Assembly: GCA_034659015.1 (NCBI GenBank)
Contig: JAYEGL010000019.1
Coordinates: 107,285 to 171,284 of the forward strand
Direction: 5' to 3'
DNA: 64,000 nt
From: Maricaulis sp034659015
GTDB taxonomy: Bacteria > Pseudomonadota > Alphaproteobacteria > Caulobacterales > Maricaulaceae
Positions 41,014-49,794 of this stretch are shown here, one piece after another (positions within the stretch are counted from its first letter, which is position 1; every line of letters begins with the position of its first letter). Both the position numbers and the translations under genes were made by a program. The notes under the pieces are model-generated. The model saw only the letters and a list, made by a program, of their open reading frames with translations. It did no database searches and was not told the DNA's origin.

Positions 41014-42189
41014 ATGCGTGTTGCAGCAGCGCTTGCGGCCATTGCGGTGGCGACGGGGGTGACGATGACGACAGCGCAGGCACAGGACACGCGCGGCGAG
41101 GACCAGGTCCGCGCCCGCGAGATCGGCATCGCGCCGGGCGTGCTGGAGACCGGCCCGCTCAATGCGATCACGGATGTGGCGGGCGTGCGGGTCGGCCAGG
41201 TAACGCTGACCGATCCGAACGCCTCGATCCGCACCGGCGTCACGGCCATCCTCCCCCATGGCGGCGATCTCTACGCCGACAGGGTCCCCGCTGCGCTGGC
41301 GGTCGGAAACGGGTATGGCAAGCTGATGGGCGCGACCCAGATCCGCGAGCTCGGCGAGATCGAGACGCCCATCCTGCTGACCAACACGATGGCCGTTCCC
41401 CGCGCCGCCGACGGCATCCTCGACTGGACGCTGGCGCAGCCGGAGCATGGCGATATCCGCTCGCTCAACATGGTGGTCGGCGAGACCAATGACAGCCGGC
41501 TCAACGATATCCGCGCCCGCATCGTCACCCCCGCCCATGCCGTCCAGGCCATTCAAAGCGCGACGGGCGGCCCGGTTGCGGAAGGCAATGTCGGCGCCGG
41601 CAACGGCACGGTGACCTTCGGGTGGAAGGGTGGAATCGGTACGTCGTCGCGGCGTCTGCCCGAAGCGCTGGGCGGCTGGACGCTGGGCGTGCTGGTGCAG
41701 ACCAATTACGGCGGCATCCTGCAGATGGACGGCCTGCCCGTCGGCGAGGAATTGGGGCAGTATTATCTCTCCGACCATGTCGCTGACGATCGCGCGGACG
41801 GTTCCATCATGATCGTCCTGGCCACAGACGCACCGCTCTCCGACCGCAATCTGGAACGCCTCGCCCGCCGCGCCTTTGCCGGCCTGGCGCGCACCGGCGC
41901 CTCGATCACCAACGGGTCGGGCGATTACGCCATCGCCTTTTCCACCCATCCCGACGTCCGCCGCACGCCGCAGCGGCGCTCCGAGGTCTCGCCCGTGGCC
42001 GACCTGCCCAACGGCCGGATGTCGCCCCTCTTCCAGGCCGCCATCGAGACCACCGAAGAAGCCATTTATAACGCGCTCCTGATGGCCGAGGATATCGACT
42101 ACCCGGTCGTGGGCTCGGACGCCGTGGTGCACGCCCTGCCCGTGGAACGGGTGCGGACGATGGTGGAGCAACGCCATCCTCGCCCTTGA
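41014..42189 (+). CDS. P1-family peptidase (DmpA / BapA L-aminopeptidase-D-esterase type), exported
   Basis: 391 residues with a signal peptide ending TTAQAQD. DmpA-type Ntn-hydrolase: NAITDVAGVRVGQVTL, the RTGVTAILPHGG segment and the self-cleavage/nucleophile region SITNGSGDYAIAFST, where Ser after Gly becomes the new N-terminal catalytic residue. It would cleave N-terminal residues, including beta- or D-amino-acyl peptides, in the periplasm. AGGAGG is 8 nt upstream of the ATG. Its last four codons and stop lie inside the left end of repeat copy B. Confidence 0.92.
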   Translation: MRVAAALAAIAVATGVTMTTAQAQDTRGEDQVRAREIGIAPGVLETGPLNAITDVAGVRVGQVTLTDPNASIRTGVTAILPHGGDLYADRVPAALAVGNGYGKLMGATQIRELGEIETPILLTNTMAVPRAADGILDWTLAQPEHGDIRSLNMVVGETNDSRLNDIRARIVTPAHAVQAIQSATGGPVAEGNVGAGNGTVTFGWKGGIGTSSRRLPEALGGWTLGVLVQTNYGGILQMDGLPVGEELGQYYLSDHVADDRADGSIMIVLATDAPLSDRNLERLARRAFAGLARTGASITNGSGDYAIAFSTHPDVRRTPQRRSEVSPVADLPNGRMSPLFQAAIETTEEAIYNALLMAEDIDYPVVGSDAVVHALPVERVRTMVEQRHPRP

Positions 42190-42325
42190 TGGGCGAGGGG
42201 GACCGCTGCGAAGCAGCGGTGGAGTGGGTGGGAGCCAGGTGCTGGCCAGCTCGCGACCACCGGGATTCACCCCATCCGACCCGAGGCTTCGCCTCGGCCC
42301 ACCTTCCCCATCAAGGGGAAGGATG
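42175..42325. repeat. Copy B of the 151-bp MITE-like repeat
   Basis: 151 bp with inverted ends CATCCTCGCCCTTGATGGGC and CCCATCAAGGGGAAGGATG. Inside are GACCGCTGCGAAGCAGCGG and CCGAGGCTTCGCCTCGG stem-loops and the shared CACCGGGATTCACCCC. It contains the stop codon of the P1 peptidase gene. Confidence 0.95.
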
Positions 42326-42387
42326 ACGCTTGTCTCGACCGCCTTGTCCGCTTGGCGGCATCCCTCGCTTCGCGCTACCACCCTGCC

Positions 42388-43593
42388 ATGACCGCCTCCG
42401 GATCCATCGCCATTATCGGGGCCGGCCCGGCCGGGCTGATCGCTGCGGAGCATCTCTCCGCGGCGGGGCATCGCGTGGATATCTTCGAGAAAATGCCCAC
42501 GCCGGGGCGCAAATTCCTGATGGCGGGGCGCGGCGGGCTGAACCTCACCCATTCCGAACCCCTGCCGGCTTTCCTGGGCCGTTATCGCGAGGCGGCGGAC
42601 TGGCTGGGGCCGGTCATTCTCAAGCACGATCCGGCGGCCCTGCGCGCCTGGTGCGAGGGGCTGGGGCAGGCGACGTTTACCGGCTCGTCGGGCCGGGTGT
42701 TTCCCGAGGCGATGAAGGCCTCGCCGCTGCTGCGCGCCTGGCGCAAACGCCTGGAAGATCAGGGCGTTGTCTTCCATCTGCGCCATGCCTGGACGGGCTG
42801 GGACGAGGATGGCGCGCTGGTGTTCGACACGCCGGACGGGCCAATCACCCACCGCGCCGACGCCACGCTTCTGGCCCTGGGCGGGGCGAGCTGGCCGCGG
42901 CTGGGATCGGATGGCGGATGGGTTGAAAACCTGCGTCGCAAGGGTGTCGAAACCGTGCCTTTCATGGCGTCCAACTGTGGCGTTGAAGTATCGCTGAGTG
43001 ACGTTACGAGGGAGCGTTTCGCCGGCGCGCCCCTCAAGACCATCGCGCTCTCCCTCGCAGACGAGCGCGTCGCCGGCGAGGCGATGATCGCGCGCTACGG
43101 GCTGGAAGGCGGGGCGGTCTATGCGCTGGCCGCGCCGGTCCGCGAGGCGCTGAAGACCGGCCCGGTCACCCTCCATCTCGACCTTCGCCCCAACCAGTCC
43201 GCCGAGGCCCTCGCCGCCGTGCTGGCCCGGGCGAAGAAGGGCCAGTCCCTGTCCAACCGTCTGCGCAAGGCCGGGCTCACCCCGGCCGCCATCTCCCTCC
43301 TGCGCGATGCGGTGGATGACCTGCCGCGCGAGCCGGACGCACTCGCCGCCCTCATCAAGGCCGTGCCGCTCACCGTCACCGCCCAGCGCGGCCTGGACCG
43401 GGCCATCTCCTCGGCCGGCGGTATAGCACGCAGCGCCGTGGGAGAGGATTTCATGCTGAAAGCCCTGCCGGGCGTCTTCGTCGCCGGCGAAATGCTCGAC
43501 TGGGACGCCCCCACCGGCGGCTATCTCCTGCAGGCCAGCTTCGCGACGGGTGTGGCGGCGGCAAAAGGCGTGGAGGCCTGGCTGGCGGGGTAG
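42388..43593 (+). CDS. TIGR03862/BaiN-like flavoprotein (HI0933 family)
   Basis: 401 residues. N-terminal FAD site IAIIGAGPAGLIAAEHL, then MPTPGRKFLMAGRGGLNLTHSE, the HI0933 family signature. The C-terminal FAD-closing region is AGEMLDWDAPTGGYLLQASF. Members are NAD(P)-dependent reductases of unknown substrate. ATG 42388 precedes the FAD motif directly. It lies between two copies of the 151-bp repeat (B upstream, C 10 bp downstream). Confidence 0.92.
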   Translation: MTASGSIAIIGAGPAGLIAAEHLSAAGHRVDIFEKMPTPGRKFLMAGRGGLNLTHSEPLPAFLGRYREAADWLGPVILKHDPAALRAWCEGLGQATFTGSSGRVFPEAMKASPLLRAWRKRLEDQGVVFHLRHAWTGWDEDGALVFDTPDGPITHRADATLLALGGASWPRLGSDGGWVENLRRKGVETVPFMASNCGVEVSLSDVTRERFAGAPLKTIALSLADERVAGEAMIARYGLEGGAVYALAAPVREALKTGPVTLHLDLRPNQSAEALAAVLARAKKGQSLSNRLRKAGLTPAAISLLRDAVDDLPREPDALAALIKAVPLTVTAQRGLDRAISSAGGIARSAVGEDFMLKALPGVFVAGEMLDWDAPTGGYLLQASFATGVAAAKGVEAWLAG

Positions 43594-43603
43594 GGAAGTG
43601 CAC

Positions 43604-43754
43604 CATCCTCCCCCTTGATGGGGGAGGTGGGCCGAGGCGGAGCCTCGGCTCGGAGGGGGTGGGGGCGAGGTCTTTGCGAATTCGCGAACACCGGGATTCA
43701 CCCCATCCACCACGCCTTCGGCGCGGTCCCCCTTCCCCGTCAAGGGGAAGGATG
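43604..43754. repeat. Copy C of the 151-bp MITE-like repeat
   Basis: 151 bp. Ends CATCCTCCCCCTTGATGGGG and CCGTCAAGGGGAAGGATG, inner stems GCCGAGGCGGAGCCTCGGC and GCGAATTCGC, and the shared CACCGGGATTCACCCC. It fills the space between the convergent flavoprotein and dapD genes and could act as a terminator for both. Confidence 0.95.
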
Positions 43755-43764
43755 GGAGGTAGCC

Positions 43765-44604
43765 CTACCGCAACAGCTCGTTGATCGCGGTCTTCGCCCG
43801 CGTCTGGGCGTCGACGCGTTTCACGATCACGGCGCAGGCCAGCGACGGGCCGCCCTTGGGGTCGGGCAGGGTGCCGGGCACGACGACGGCGTATTCGGGG
43901 ACTTCCCCGCGGGTGATCTCGCCGGTCTCGCGGTCGACGATCTTGGTCGACTGGCCCAGGAAGACGCCCATGGAGATCACCGCGCCGGTGCGCACGATCA
44001 CGCCCTCGGCCACTTCCGAGCGCGCGCCGATGAAGACATCGTCCTCGATGATCACCGGATTGGCCTGCAGCGGCTCCAGCACACCGCCAATGCCGACGCC
44101 GCCGGAGATATGGACATTCTTGCCGATCTGGGCGCAGGAACCGACCGTCGACCAGGTGTCGACCATCGTGCCTTCGTCCACATACGCGCCGATATTCACA
44201 TAGGACGGCATCAGAACGGTGCCCGGCGCGATGAAAGCCCCGCGGCGCACGGCGCAGGGCGGCACGGCGCGGAAGCCGGCGGCCTTGAAATCCGCCTCGT
44301 CCCAGCCCTCGAACTTGGAGGGCACCTTGTCCCACCATTTCGAGCCGGCGATCCCGCCGTCCACCGTGCCCATCGGATTGAGCCGGAAGCCCAGCAGCAC
44401 GGCCTTCTTGAGCCACTGATTGACCTGCCAGTCCTTGTTTGAATTGGCTCCATTGCCGGCGCGTTCGGCCACCCGCGCCTCGCCGGCATCCAGCATGCCG
44501 ATCGCCGTCTCCACCGCCTCGCGCACCGCGCCCGTGGTCTCCGCCGTCACGCTGTCGCGATGGTCCCAGGCGGTCTCGATGGCGGATTGCAGGGCGTCGG
44601 TCAT
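43765..44604 (-). CDS. dapD: 2,3,4,5-tetrahydropyridine-2,6-dicarboxylate N-succinyltransferase
   Basis: 279 residues, standard length. An N-terminal helical domain is followed by a left-handed beta-helix of hexapeptide repeats (RRGAFIAPGTVLMPSYVNIG; IGKNVHISGGVGIGGVLEPL; VIIEDDVFIGARSEVAEGVI). The family signature PPCAVRRGAFIAPGTVLMPS is present. It succinylates THDP for lysine and DAP synthesis, two steps before DapE. The gene is separated from the upstream HAD gene by 447 bp of repeats and so needs its own promoter. Confidence 0.96.
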   Translation of the reverse strand: MTDALQSAIETAWDHRDSVTAETTGAVREAVETAIGMLDAGEARVAERAGNGANSNKDWQVNQWLKKAVLLGFRLNPMGTVDGGIAGSKWWDKVPSKFEGWDEADFKAAGFRAVPPCAVRRGAFIAPGTVLMPSYVNIGAYVDEGTMVDTWSTVGSCAQIGKNVHISGGVGIGGVLEPLQANPVIIEDDVFIGARSEVAEGVIVRTGAVISMGVFLGQSTKIVDRETGEITRGEVPEYAVVVPGTLPDPKGGPSLACAVIVKRVDAQTRAKTAINELLR

Positions 44605-44661
44605 GGCTCGCTCGTCGGGCTCGTGTGGAAAGGTGAGCGCGGCTTAGCACCGGTATGGGGG

Positions 44662-44696
44662 AGGGGGAAGTGGGGGAGTGTGCTCCACTTCCCCCT
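44662..44696. terminator. Perfect 12-bp stem-loop upstream of dapD
   Basis: AGGGGGAAGTGG (44662-44673) and CCACTTCCCCCT (44685-44696) pair perfectly, with an additional inner GGAG/CTCC. There is no T tract on either strand, so termination is uncertain; it may be part of the adjoining repeat. Confidence 0.4.
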
Positions 44697-45031
44697 GTCA
44701 TCCCGGCCGGATGCCCCGCGAAGGCGGGGCGCAGAGCCGGGACCGACCGAAGTGCATCTCAAACGATGAGTCTCCCGTGGATCCCGGATAGCGCTGCGCG
44801 CCTCCGGGAAAAATGGAGGGGAGAAAATGACAGCTACTGCCCCACCTTTGTCATCCCGGCCGGATACCCCGCGCAGGCGGGGTGCAGGGCCGGGACCCAT
44901 ACGCGCCTATGTCGGCCGAAAGCAGGTCCGATAGCGGAGACAGCCAGATGAACACCGGGATTATGGGCCCCGGATCTACGCCCTCCCGGCCTTGAGCCGG
45001 GATCAAGGCCGGGCATGCGTCCGGGATGACA
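44696..45031. repeat. Cluster of TGTCATCCCGG-type interspersed repeats
   Basis: TGTCATCCCGGCCGGAT starts at 44696 and 44849. The inverted end CCGGGATGACA-like sequence closes the cluster at 45021-45031. The first unit (44698 to about 44814) has hairpins CCCCGCGAAGGCGGGG and CCGTGGATCCCGG and is the reverse complement of a diverged copy at 57866-57984. The 447-bp gap between the HAD gene and dapD consists almost wholly of this. Confidence 0.85.
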
Positions 45032-45051
45032 AGGAGCGGGTGGTCGCGGTC

Positions 45052-45762
45052 TTAGCTGCGTTTCACCCGCACATCCCCCAAAAACGTGCTCAGACAATCC
45101 ACCGCATAGTGCACATGCTCGGGATGTTCTCCCGGCGCCGCGCTTTCCTCGTCCCTTGGCCCTTCCTTCGCCCTCACCAGCACAGTGGTGAAGCCCATCT
45201 CGTGGGCCGTCTTGAGGTTCCGCACGCTATCCTCGAAGAAGACGGACTGCTGGGCCGGCACGTCGAAACGGGCGGTGAAGCGGTCGAAGCCTTCGCGGTG
45301 GGGTTTGGGGGTGAAGCCGGCGGCCTCGACGTCGAAAATATCGTCGAAGAGGCCATTGAGGCCGAGCCGGTCGAGGGTCTTTTCCGCGTGGCGGCGCGAG
45401 CCGTTGGTGTAGACGAGCCGGGTGCCGGGCAGGGACCGGATGCGTTCGGCCAGGGTGTGGTCGGGATCGAGCACGGCGTGGTCGATATCGTGGACGAAAT
45501 CGAGGAAGGCCTTCTGGTCCACGTCGTGGTTGGCCATCAGGCCGTTCAGCGTGGTGCCGTAGGTGCGCCAGTAATGCTTCTGGACCCGGTAGGCCTCGTC
45601 CTCGGGCAGGGCGAGGAGCTGCGCCACGAACTGCGTCATGCGCGTGTCGACCTGGCTCATCACCGGGGCGCTGGACGGGTAGAGCGTATTGTCCAGGTCG
45701 AACACCCAGTGGGAGGCGTGGCTGAGATCGGGGCCCGCGCTGTCGCCCGGCGTCCGGCTCAT
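45052..45762 (-). CDS. HAD-family hydrolase, pyrimidine 5'-nucleotidase-like
   Basis: 236 residues. HAD motif I is WVFDLDNTLYP (Asp22, Asp24), motif II LVYTNGSRRHAEK, motif III/IV TPKPHREGF and VFFEDSVRNLKTA. The FDLDNTLYP form and the helical cap identify the SDT1/YjjG-like pyrimidine 5'-nucleotidase group that in alphaproteobacteria often lies beside dapD. Its ATG overlaps the stop of the upstream gene (ATGA). Confidence 0.92.
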   Translation of the reverse strand: MSRTPGDSAGPDLSHASHWVFDLDNTLYPSSAPVMSQVDTRMTQFVAQLLALPEDEAYRVQKHYWRTYGTTLNGLMANHDVDQKAFLDFVHDIDHAVLDPDHTLAERIRSLPGTRLVYTNGSRRHAEKTLDRLGLNGLFDDIFDVEAAGFTPKPHREGFDRFTARFDVPAQQSVFFEDSVRNLKTAHEMGFTTVLVRAKEGPRDEESAAPGEHPEHVHYAVDCLSTFLGDVRVKRS

Positions 45763-46760
45763 TCGCGCAGCCCCTGGAAATCCTCTTCGGTGAGGGTGAC
45801 GCGCACGCCGCCGTTTTCCGGCTGGGGCACGCGGCGGAAATTCGCCGTGCCATAGCCGCGCTCGGCGCACTCGCCGCGCTCCTCCGCCACAAAACGCGCC
45901 GGGGCGAGGCAGAAGCTGTCCGTGCCGCCGGTCATCGGGCGGCGGCCCTGGGAGGAGACGCGTTCGGCATAGACGAAGGCATTGTCGGTCTCCAGCCGGG
46001 CGGCGAGCAGGCGCGCGCACTCGCCGGCATGGATGCGCCACCAGCCGCGCGATTGCCAGATCTCGCCGACGCGGTGGCCGATCGCCGTGGCGATATCGCC
46101 ATCGGCCTCGTTGCACACGATCAGCCCGCTCGAGGCGTTGCGTTCCAGGGCGCGCGCTTCCAGGGCGTCGATCAGGGCCGGATCCTCCGGCTGGCTGTCC
46201 AGCCCCGCATCGGCGAGGAAGCGCGAGACGGCCCGGCGGGTCGAGCGGCCGTCATAGCCGTCCACCCCGGTGACCGGATAGCCGGCCGATTGCAGCAGGC
46301 GCTGGATGCCGGCCACCTGGGCGCGGCGGCCGTAGTCGGCCGGTTCGACCAGGACGGTGCGGTCGCGCTCGGCGCGCTCGCGGATGAAGAAGTCGCGCGA
46401 GGCCAGGCCCAGGGCGGCGCAACGCGTATTGGCGACGACCTCGAAATCGGTCTCGTCGACGCAGAGCGGCACCGTGCCGCGCCATTCGCGCACCCCGCCC
46501 AGATAGGCCATGGTGGATTTGGCGTAGTAGAAAAGCGGCTGTTCGCTGGTCTCGAGGTCGAAGTCCTGCGCGATATCCTCGCATTCGCCCGGCCGGACCC
46601 GGGTCCAGCCCTGGATGGCGACGCCGCCCTCCACAGCCCAGGCCGCGGCGACATCGGCGACGAAGCTGGTCTCGTTGCAGATCTCCGCCGCATCGGCATG
46701 AGGCGCGGCCAGCGTGCCGAGGCCTGCCAGGACCAGGCCCGCCGCGATCGCGGTCCGCAT
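45759..46760 (-). CDS. Exported protein: two DUF1036-like domains flanking a peptidoglycan-binding-like domain
   Basis: About 333 residues with a signal peptide ending HADAAEI. The N-terminal domain (CNETSFVADVAAAWAVEGG, IQGWTRVRPGEC) and a C-terminal domain (CNEADGDIATAIGHR, SRGWWRIHAGECARLL) are repeats of the DUF1036 type with conserved Cys, Trp and Gly-Glu-Cys. Between them lies a PG_binding_1-like segment (GIQRLLQSAGYPVTGVDGYDG). It is probably periplasmic and wall-associated. Start 46760 is chosen because its AGG is 9 nt upstream; 46766 is possible. Confidence 0.82.
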   Translation of the reverse strand: MRTAIAAGLVLAGLGTLAAPHADAAEICNETSFVADVAAAWAVEGGVAIQGWTRVRPGECEDIAQDFDLETSEQPLFYYAKSTMAYLGGVREWRGTVPLCVDETDFEVVANTRCAALGLASRDFFIRERAERDRTVLVEPADYGRRAQVAGIQRLLQSAGYPVTGVDGYDGRSTRRAVSRFLADAGLDSQPEDPALIDALEARALERNASSGLIVCNEADGDIATAIGHRVGEIWQSRGWWRIHAGECARLLAARLETDNAFVYAERVSSQGRRPMTGGTDSFCLAPARFVAEERGECAERGYGTANFRRVPQPENGGVRVTLTEEDFQGLRE

Positions 46761-46800
46761 ACGCATCAGCCTGTCCGCAAACACCGTGTTCGAACCCGTC

Positions 46801-47445
46801 TCACTGAAATTCCGGCAGCAGGGCGGCGATCTCCGCCCGCAACAGGTCGATACCATCGCCCTTGGCGCTCGAGGTGGCAACCAGGCGCGGGAAGGCGGCC
46901 GGACGTTTGGCGATGGCGGCCAGGGTCTCCTCGCTGACGCGCCTGACCGCCGGCGGTTTGATCTTGTCGGCCTTGGTCAGGACGATCTGGTAGCTCACCG
47001 CCGCCTCGTCGAACACGTCCATGATCTTCTCGTCGACGGGTTTGAGCCCGTGGCGGCTGTCGATCAGCAGGTAGACGCGCTTCAGATTGACCCGGCCGCG
47101 CAGGAAGTTGCGGGTCAGCCGCGTCCACTTCTCCACCACGTCCTTGGGCGCCTTGGCATAGCCGTAGCCGGGCAGGTCGACGATGCGCAGCCCGGACCCT
47201 TCGACATTGAAGAAGTTCAGCTCGCGCGTGCGCCCCGGCTCGCCGGAGGCGCGGGCGATATTGTTCTGCCGCGTCAGCGCGTTGATCAGCGAGGACTTGC
47301 CCACATTGGAGCGGCCGGCGAAGGCGATCTCGATGCGGTCCGGCTCGGGCAATTGCTCCAGGCTGACCGCGCCCATGATGAAGCTGCAGGGCCGCTCGAA
47401 GAGCCGCCGCCCCGCCGCGATGTCGAGATCGCTATCGCCCGTCAG
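46801..47445 (-). CDS. engB: Ribosome biogenesis GTPase EngB (YsxC/YihA), probable CTG start
   Basis: 214 residues from the proposed CTG at 47445. G1 is GRSNVGKSSLIN, G3 DLPGYGYAKA and G4 LTKADK. Family members have an N-terminal segment like AAGRRLFERPCSFI; here it can only be included if translation begins at CTG, which overlaps the yidC stop as CTGA and has GGGAGA 6 nt upstream. The first ATG (47376) would remove that helix, giving 191 residues, and has no ribosome site. It acts in 50S subunit assembly. Confidence 0.92.
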   Translation of the reverse strand: MTGDSDLDIAAGRRLFERPCSFIMGAVSLEQLPEPDRIEIAFAGRSNVGKSSLINALTRQNNIARASGEPGRTRELNFFNVEGSGLRIVDLPGYGYAKAPKDVVEKWTRLTRNFLRGRVNLKRVYLLIDSRHGLKPVDEKIMDVFDEAAVSYQIVLTKADKIKPPAVRRVSEETLAAIAKRPAAFPRLVATSSAKGDGIDLLRAEIAALLPEFQ

Positions 47446-49250
47446 CTCTCGTCTCCCGATCCGGAGGACTTGCCGTGCTGGAGGCGCTTGATCAGCTTGT
47501 CCAGCTGGGTCTCGTTCCCGTGGCGGCGCATGATGATGTATTGCTGGGCCACCGAGAGGAAGTTGTTCCAGGCCCAGTAGATCACCAGGCCGGCCGCGAA
47601 CGGCGCCAGCACGAAGGTGAAGACGATGGGCAGCATGGCGAAGATGCGCGCCTGCATCGGATCCGGCGGCGGCGGGTTCAGCGCCTGCTGGGCGGCCATG
47701 GTCAGGCCCATGATGATGGGCCAGGCGCCGATGCCCAGAACGCCGCCGATCAGCCAGATGTTCGACGGGTCGTAGGGGATCAGGCCGAACAGGTTCCACA
47801 CATTCGTCGGGTCCGGCGCGGAGAGGTCGCGGATCCAGCCGAAGAAGGGCGCGTGGCGCATCTCGATGGCGTTGAACAGGGTCTGGTAGAGCGCGAAGAA
47901 GATCGGGATCTGCGGCAGGATGGGCAGGCAGCCGGCCAGCGGATTGATCTTTTCCGAGCGGTAGAGCTCCATCAGCGCCTGTTGCTGCTTCTGGGTGTCG
48001 GAGGCGTAGCGCTCCTTGAGTTCCTGCATTTTCGGCTGCACCGCCTTCATCTTCGCCATCGAGGCGTAGGCGCGGTTGGCCAGCGGGAACATCACGATCT
48101 TGATCAGCAGGGTCAGCGCCAGGATGGCCATGCCGAAATGCCCGGTCACGCCTTCCAGCATGTGCAGCAGCCAGACGAAGGGCCGGGTGAGGAACCACAG
48201 CCAGCCCCAGTTGATCGCCATGTCGAAGCGCTCGATGCCGTACTCGTCCTCGACCGTGTCGAGCACGTCCAGCTCCTTGGCGCCGGCGAAGATGCGCGTC
48301 GTCGACGTCACCGTGCCGCCGGCCGGGACGGCCTGGGCCTGTTCCACATAGCTGGCCTCGAACGCGTCCGCCGTGCCGCGCTCGATGGTGCGGAAGCGCG
48401 CGGTGAAGGCGCGGTCCTGGTCGGGAATGGCAGCGGCCATCCAGTAGCGCTGGGTGATGCCGACCCAGCCGCCCGTGCCGCTCTCCTCGGCGCCTTCGCC
48501 ATTCTCCAGCTTGCCGAACTTGCGCTGGACCAGCGTGCCGTCGACGATCGCCAGGGCGCCCTCGAAGACGGCGATATTATTGGTCGGATCGGCCGGCATG
48601 CCTTCATGGCGCACCAGGCCGTAGCGCGACAGTTCGACGTCCTGGCCGGAATTGTTGGTGACCGTGTCTTCCAGGGTGAACATGTAGTCTTCGTCGACCG
48701 AGATGGTGCGCTCGAAGCGCAGGCCAGACGCGGTCTCGTGGGCCAGCACGACCGGGCTGTCCGGGGTCAGCCGGTCGCCGGAGACCAGCTCCCACTCGGT
48801 CGAGCCGCCCGGCAGGTCGGAAAAGCCCGGCGTGGCCGACTGCCAGCCGTCGCGGGCGTAGAAGACGTGTTCGGTGCCGATCGGGTTGAGCAGCGCGATC
48901 GGCGTGTCGTTGTCGACGGAGACGGTGTGACGGCGCAGGCGGATATCGTCGAAGCGCGCGCCGGTCAGCGACAGCGAGCCCAGCACGGCCGGACCGTCGA
49001 TCTCCACGCGCGTGACGTCGGCCAGTGCGTCCTCGCGGTTCTCGAAGCTCGGCTGGGGCGGGGCGTCGTTGTCGTTCTGGATCGGCAGGTCGGGATCGGC
49101 ATCGGCCAGCTCGCCGGCGGCCTCGAGGGCTTCCTGGCGTTCCGCTTCGCGCGCTTCCTGGGCCGGGCGCAGGAAGAAGAATTCATAGCCCAGCATGATC
49201 GCCAGGATCAGACCCAGCGCGATAAACAGATTGCGTTGCTCGTCGCCCAT
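47442..49250 (-). CDS. yidC: Membrane protein insertase YidC
   Basis: 602 residues. N-terminal helix (about 8-26), large periplasmic beta-supersandwich domain (about 60-345), and the conserved five-helix insertase core (HFGMAILALTLLIKIVMFPL; MELYRSEKINPLAGCLPIL; FFALYQTLFNAIEMR). The Arg in the LLIKIVMFPLANRAY... region and hydrophilic groove fit the family. It inserts and folds inner-membrane proteins with or without SecYEG. It is 14 bp downstream of rnpA on the same strand. Confidence 0.96.
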   Translation of the reverse strand: MGDEQRNLFIALGLILAIMLGYEFFFLRPAQEAREAERQEALEAAGELADADPDLPIQNDNDAPPQPSFENREDALADVTRVEIDGPAVLGSLSLTGARFDDIRLRRHTVSVDNDTPIALLNPIGTEHVFYARDGWQSATPGFSDLPGGSTEWELVSGDRLTPDSPVVLAHETASGLRFERTISVDEDYMFTLEDTVTNNSGQDVELSRYGLVRHEGMPADPTNNIAVFEGALAIVDGTLVQRKFGKLENGEGAEESGTGGWVGITQRYWMAAAIPDQDRAFTARFRTIERGTADAFEASYVEQAQAVPAGGTVTSTTRIFAGAKELDVLDTVEDEYGIERFDMAINWGWLWFLTRPFVWLLHMLEGVTGHFGMAILALTLLIKIVMFPLANRAYASMAKMKAVQPKMQELKERYASDTQKQQQALMELYRSEKINPLAGCLPILPQIPIFFALYQTLFNAIEMRHAPFFGWIRDLSAPDPTNVWNLFGLIPYDPSNIWLIGGVLGIGAWPIIMGLTMAAQQALNPPPPDPMQARIFAMLPIVFTFVLAPFAAGLVIYWAWNNFLSVAQQYIIMRRHGNETQLDKLIKRLQHGKSSGSGDES

Positions 49251-49264
49251 GAAAACTCGGCCTT

Positions 49265-49654
49265 TCAGGCTGTTTGTCCCTTGCCGCCGGATGCCCCGTC
49301 ACCGGCGAGGCTGACCAGCGCGCTTTTGACATCCCCCATCAGGCGCGACCAGTCCTTCTCGGCCGTGGACGCGCGCGCGATGAATACATAGTCAAAACCG
49401 GACTGTCCGTGGAGGGGGAGTAGCAGCCTTGCGGCCTCGCGCAAACGGCGTTTGCAGCGATTGCGGACGACGGCGCCGCCGACCTTGCGGGTCGCGGTGA
49501 AGCCCGCGCCGATCGCTTCGCCGGAATGAGAAGAGCCGTCCCGTCTTCGCGCCTGGATGACGACGCTCGACCGGACGGCTTTCTTGCCCTGGGCGACGAA
49601 CAAAAATTCGCGCCGCTTTTTCAGCCGATTAACGGCCAGCGGCTGCGTGTCCAT
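49265..49654 (-). CDS. rnpA: Ribonuclease P protein component
   Basis: 129 residues. The conserved RNR motif is in TRKVGGAVVRNRCKRRLREA, preceded by LKKRREFLFVAQGKK and followed by DYVFIARAST. It supports the RNase P RNA in tRNA 5' maturation. The ATG at 49654 is 5 bp after the rpmH stop, the usual very close arrangement. Confidence 0.94.
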   Translation of the reverse strand: MDTQPLAVNRLKKRREFLFVAQGKKAVRSSVVIQARRRDGSSHSGEAIGAGFTATRKVGGAVVRNRCKRRLREAARLLLPLHGQSGFDYVFIARASTAEKDWSRLMGDVKSALVSLAGDGASGGKGQTA

Positions 49655-49659
49655 CGGAT

Positions 49660-49794
49660 TTAGGCGGACAGGCGCTTGCGGCCCTTGGCCCGGCGGCGGG
49701 CCAGAACCTGGCGGCCGTTTTTCGTCGCCATGCGCGCACGGAAACCGTGCCGACGCTTGCGGACGAGCTTGGACGGTTGAAATGTGCGTTTCAC
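49660..49794 (-). CDS. rpmH: 50S ribosomal protein L34 (GTG start)
   Basis: 44 residues, full length, beginning KRTFQPSKLVRKRRHGFRAR after a GTG start codon at 49794-49792. GGAG is 8 nt upstream. Ending GRQVLARRRAKGRKRLSA is canonical. It heads the rpmH-rnpA-yidC-engB run; in many bacteria this cluster is next to the origin of replication, but no dnaA or origin is visible here. Confidence 0.97.
   Translation of the reverse strand: MKRTFQPSKLVRKRRHGFRARMATKNGRQVLARRRAKGRKRLSA

Noticed and set aside
40060..43743. A 1227-codon minus-strand frame through the P1 peptidase and flavoprotein genes
   Set aside because: Only its last 158 codons (the GNAT protein) are real; the rest is antisense to well-supported genes and crosses repeat copies B and C.
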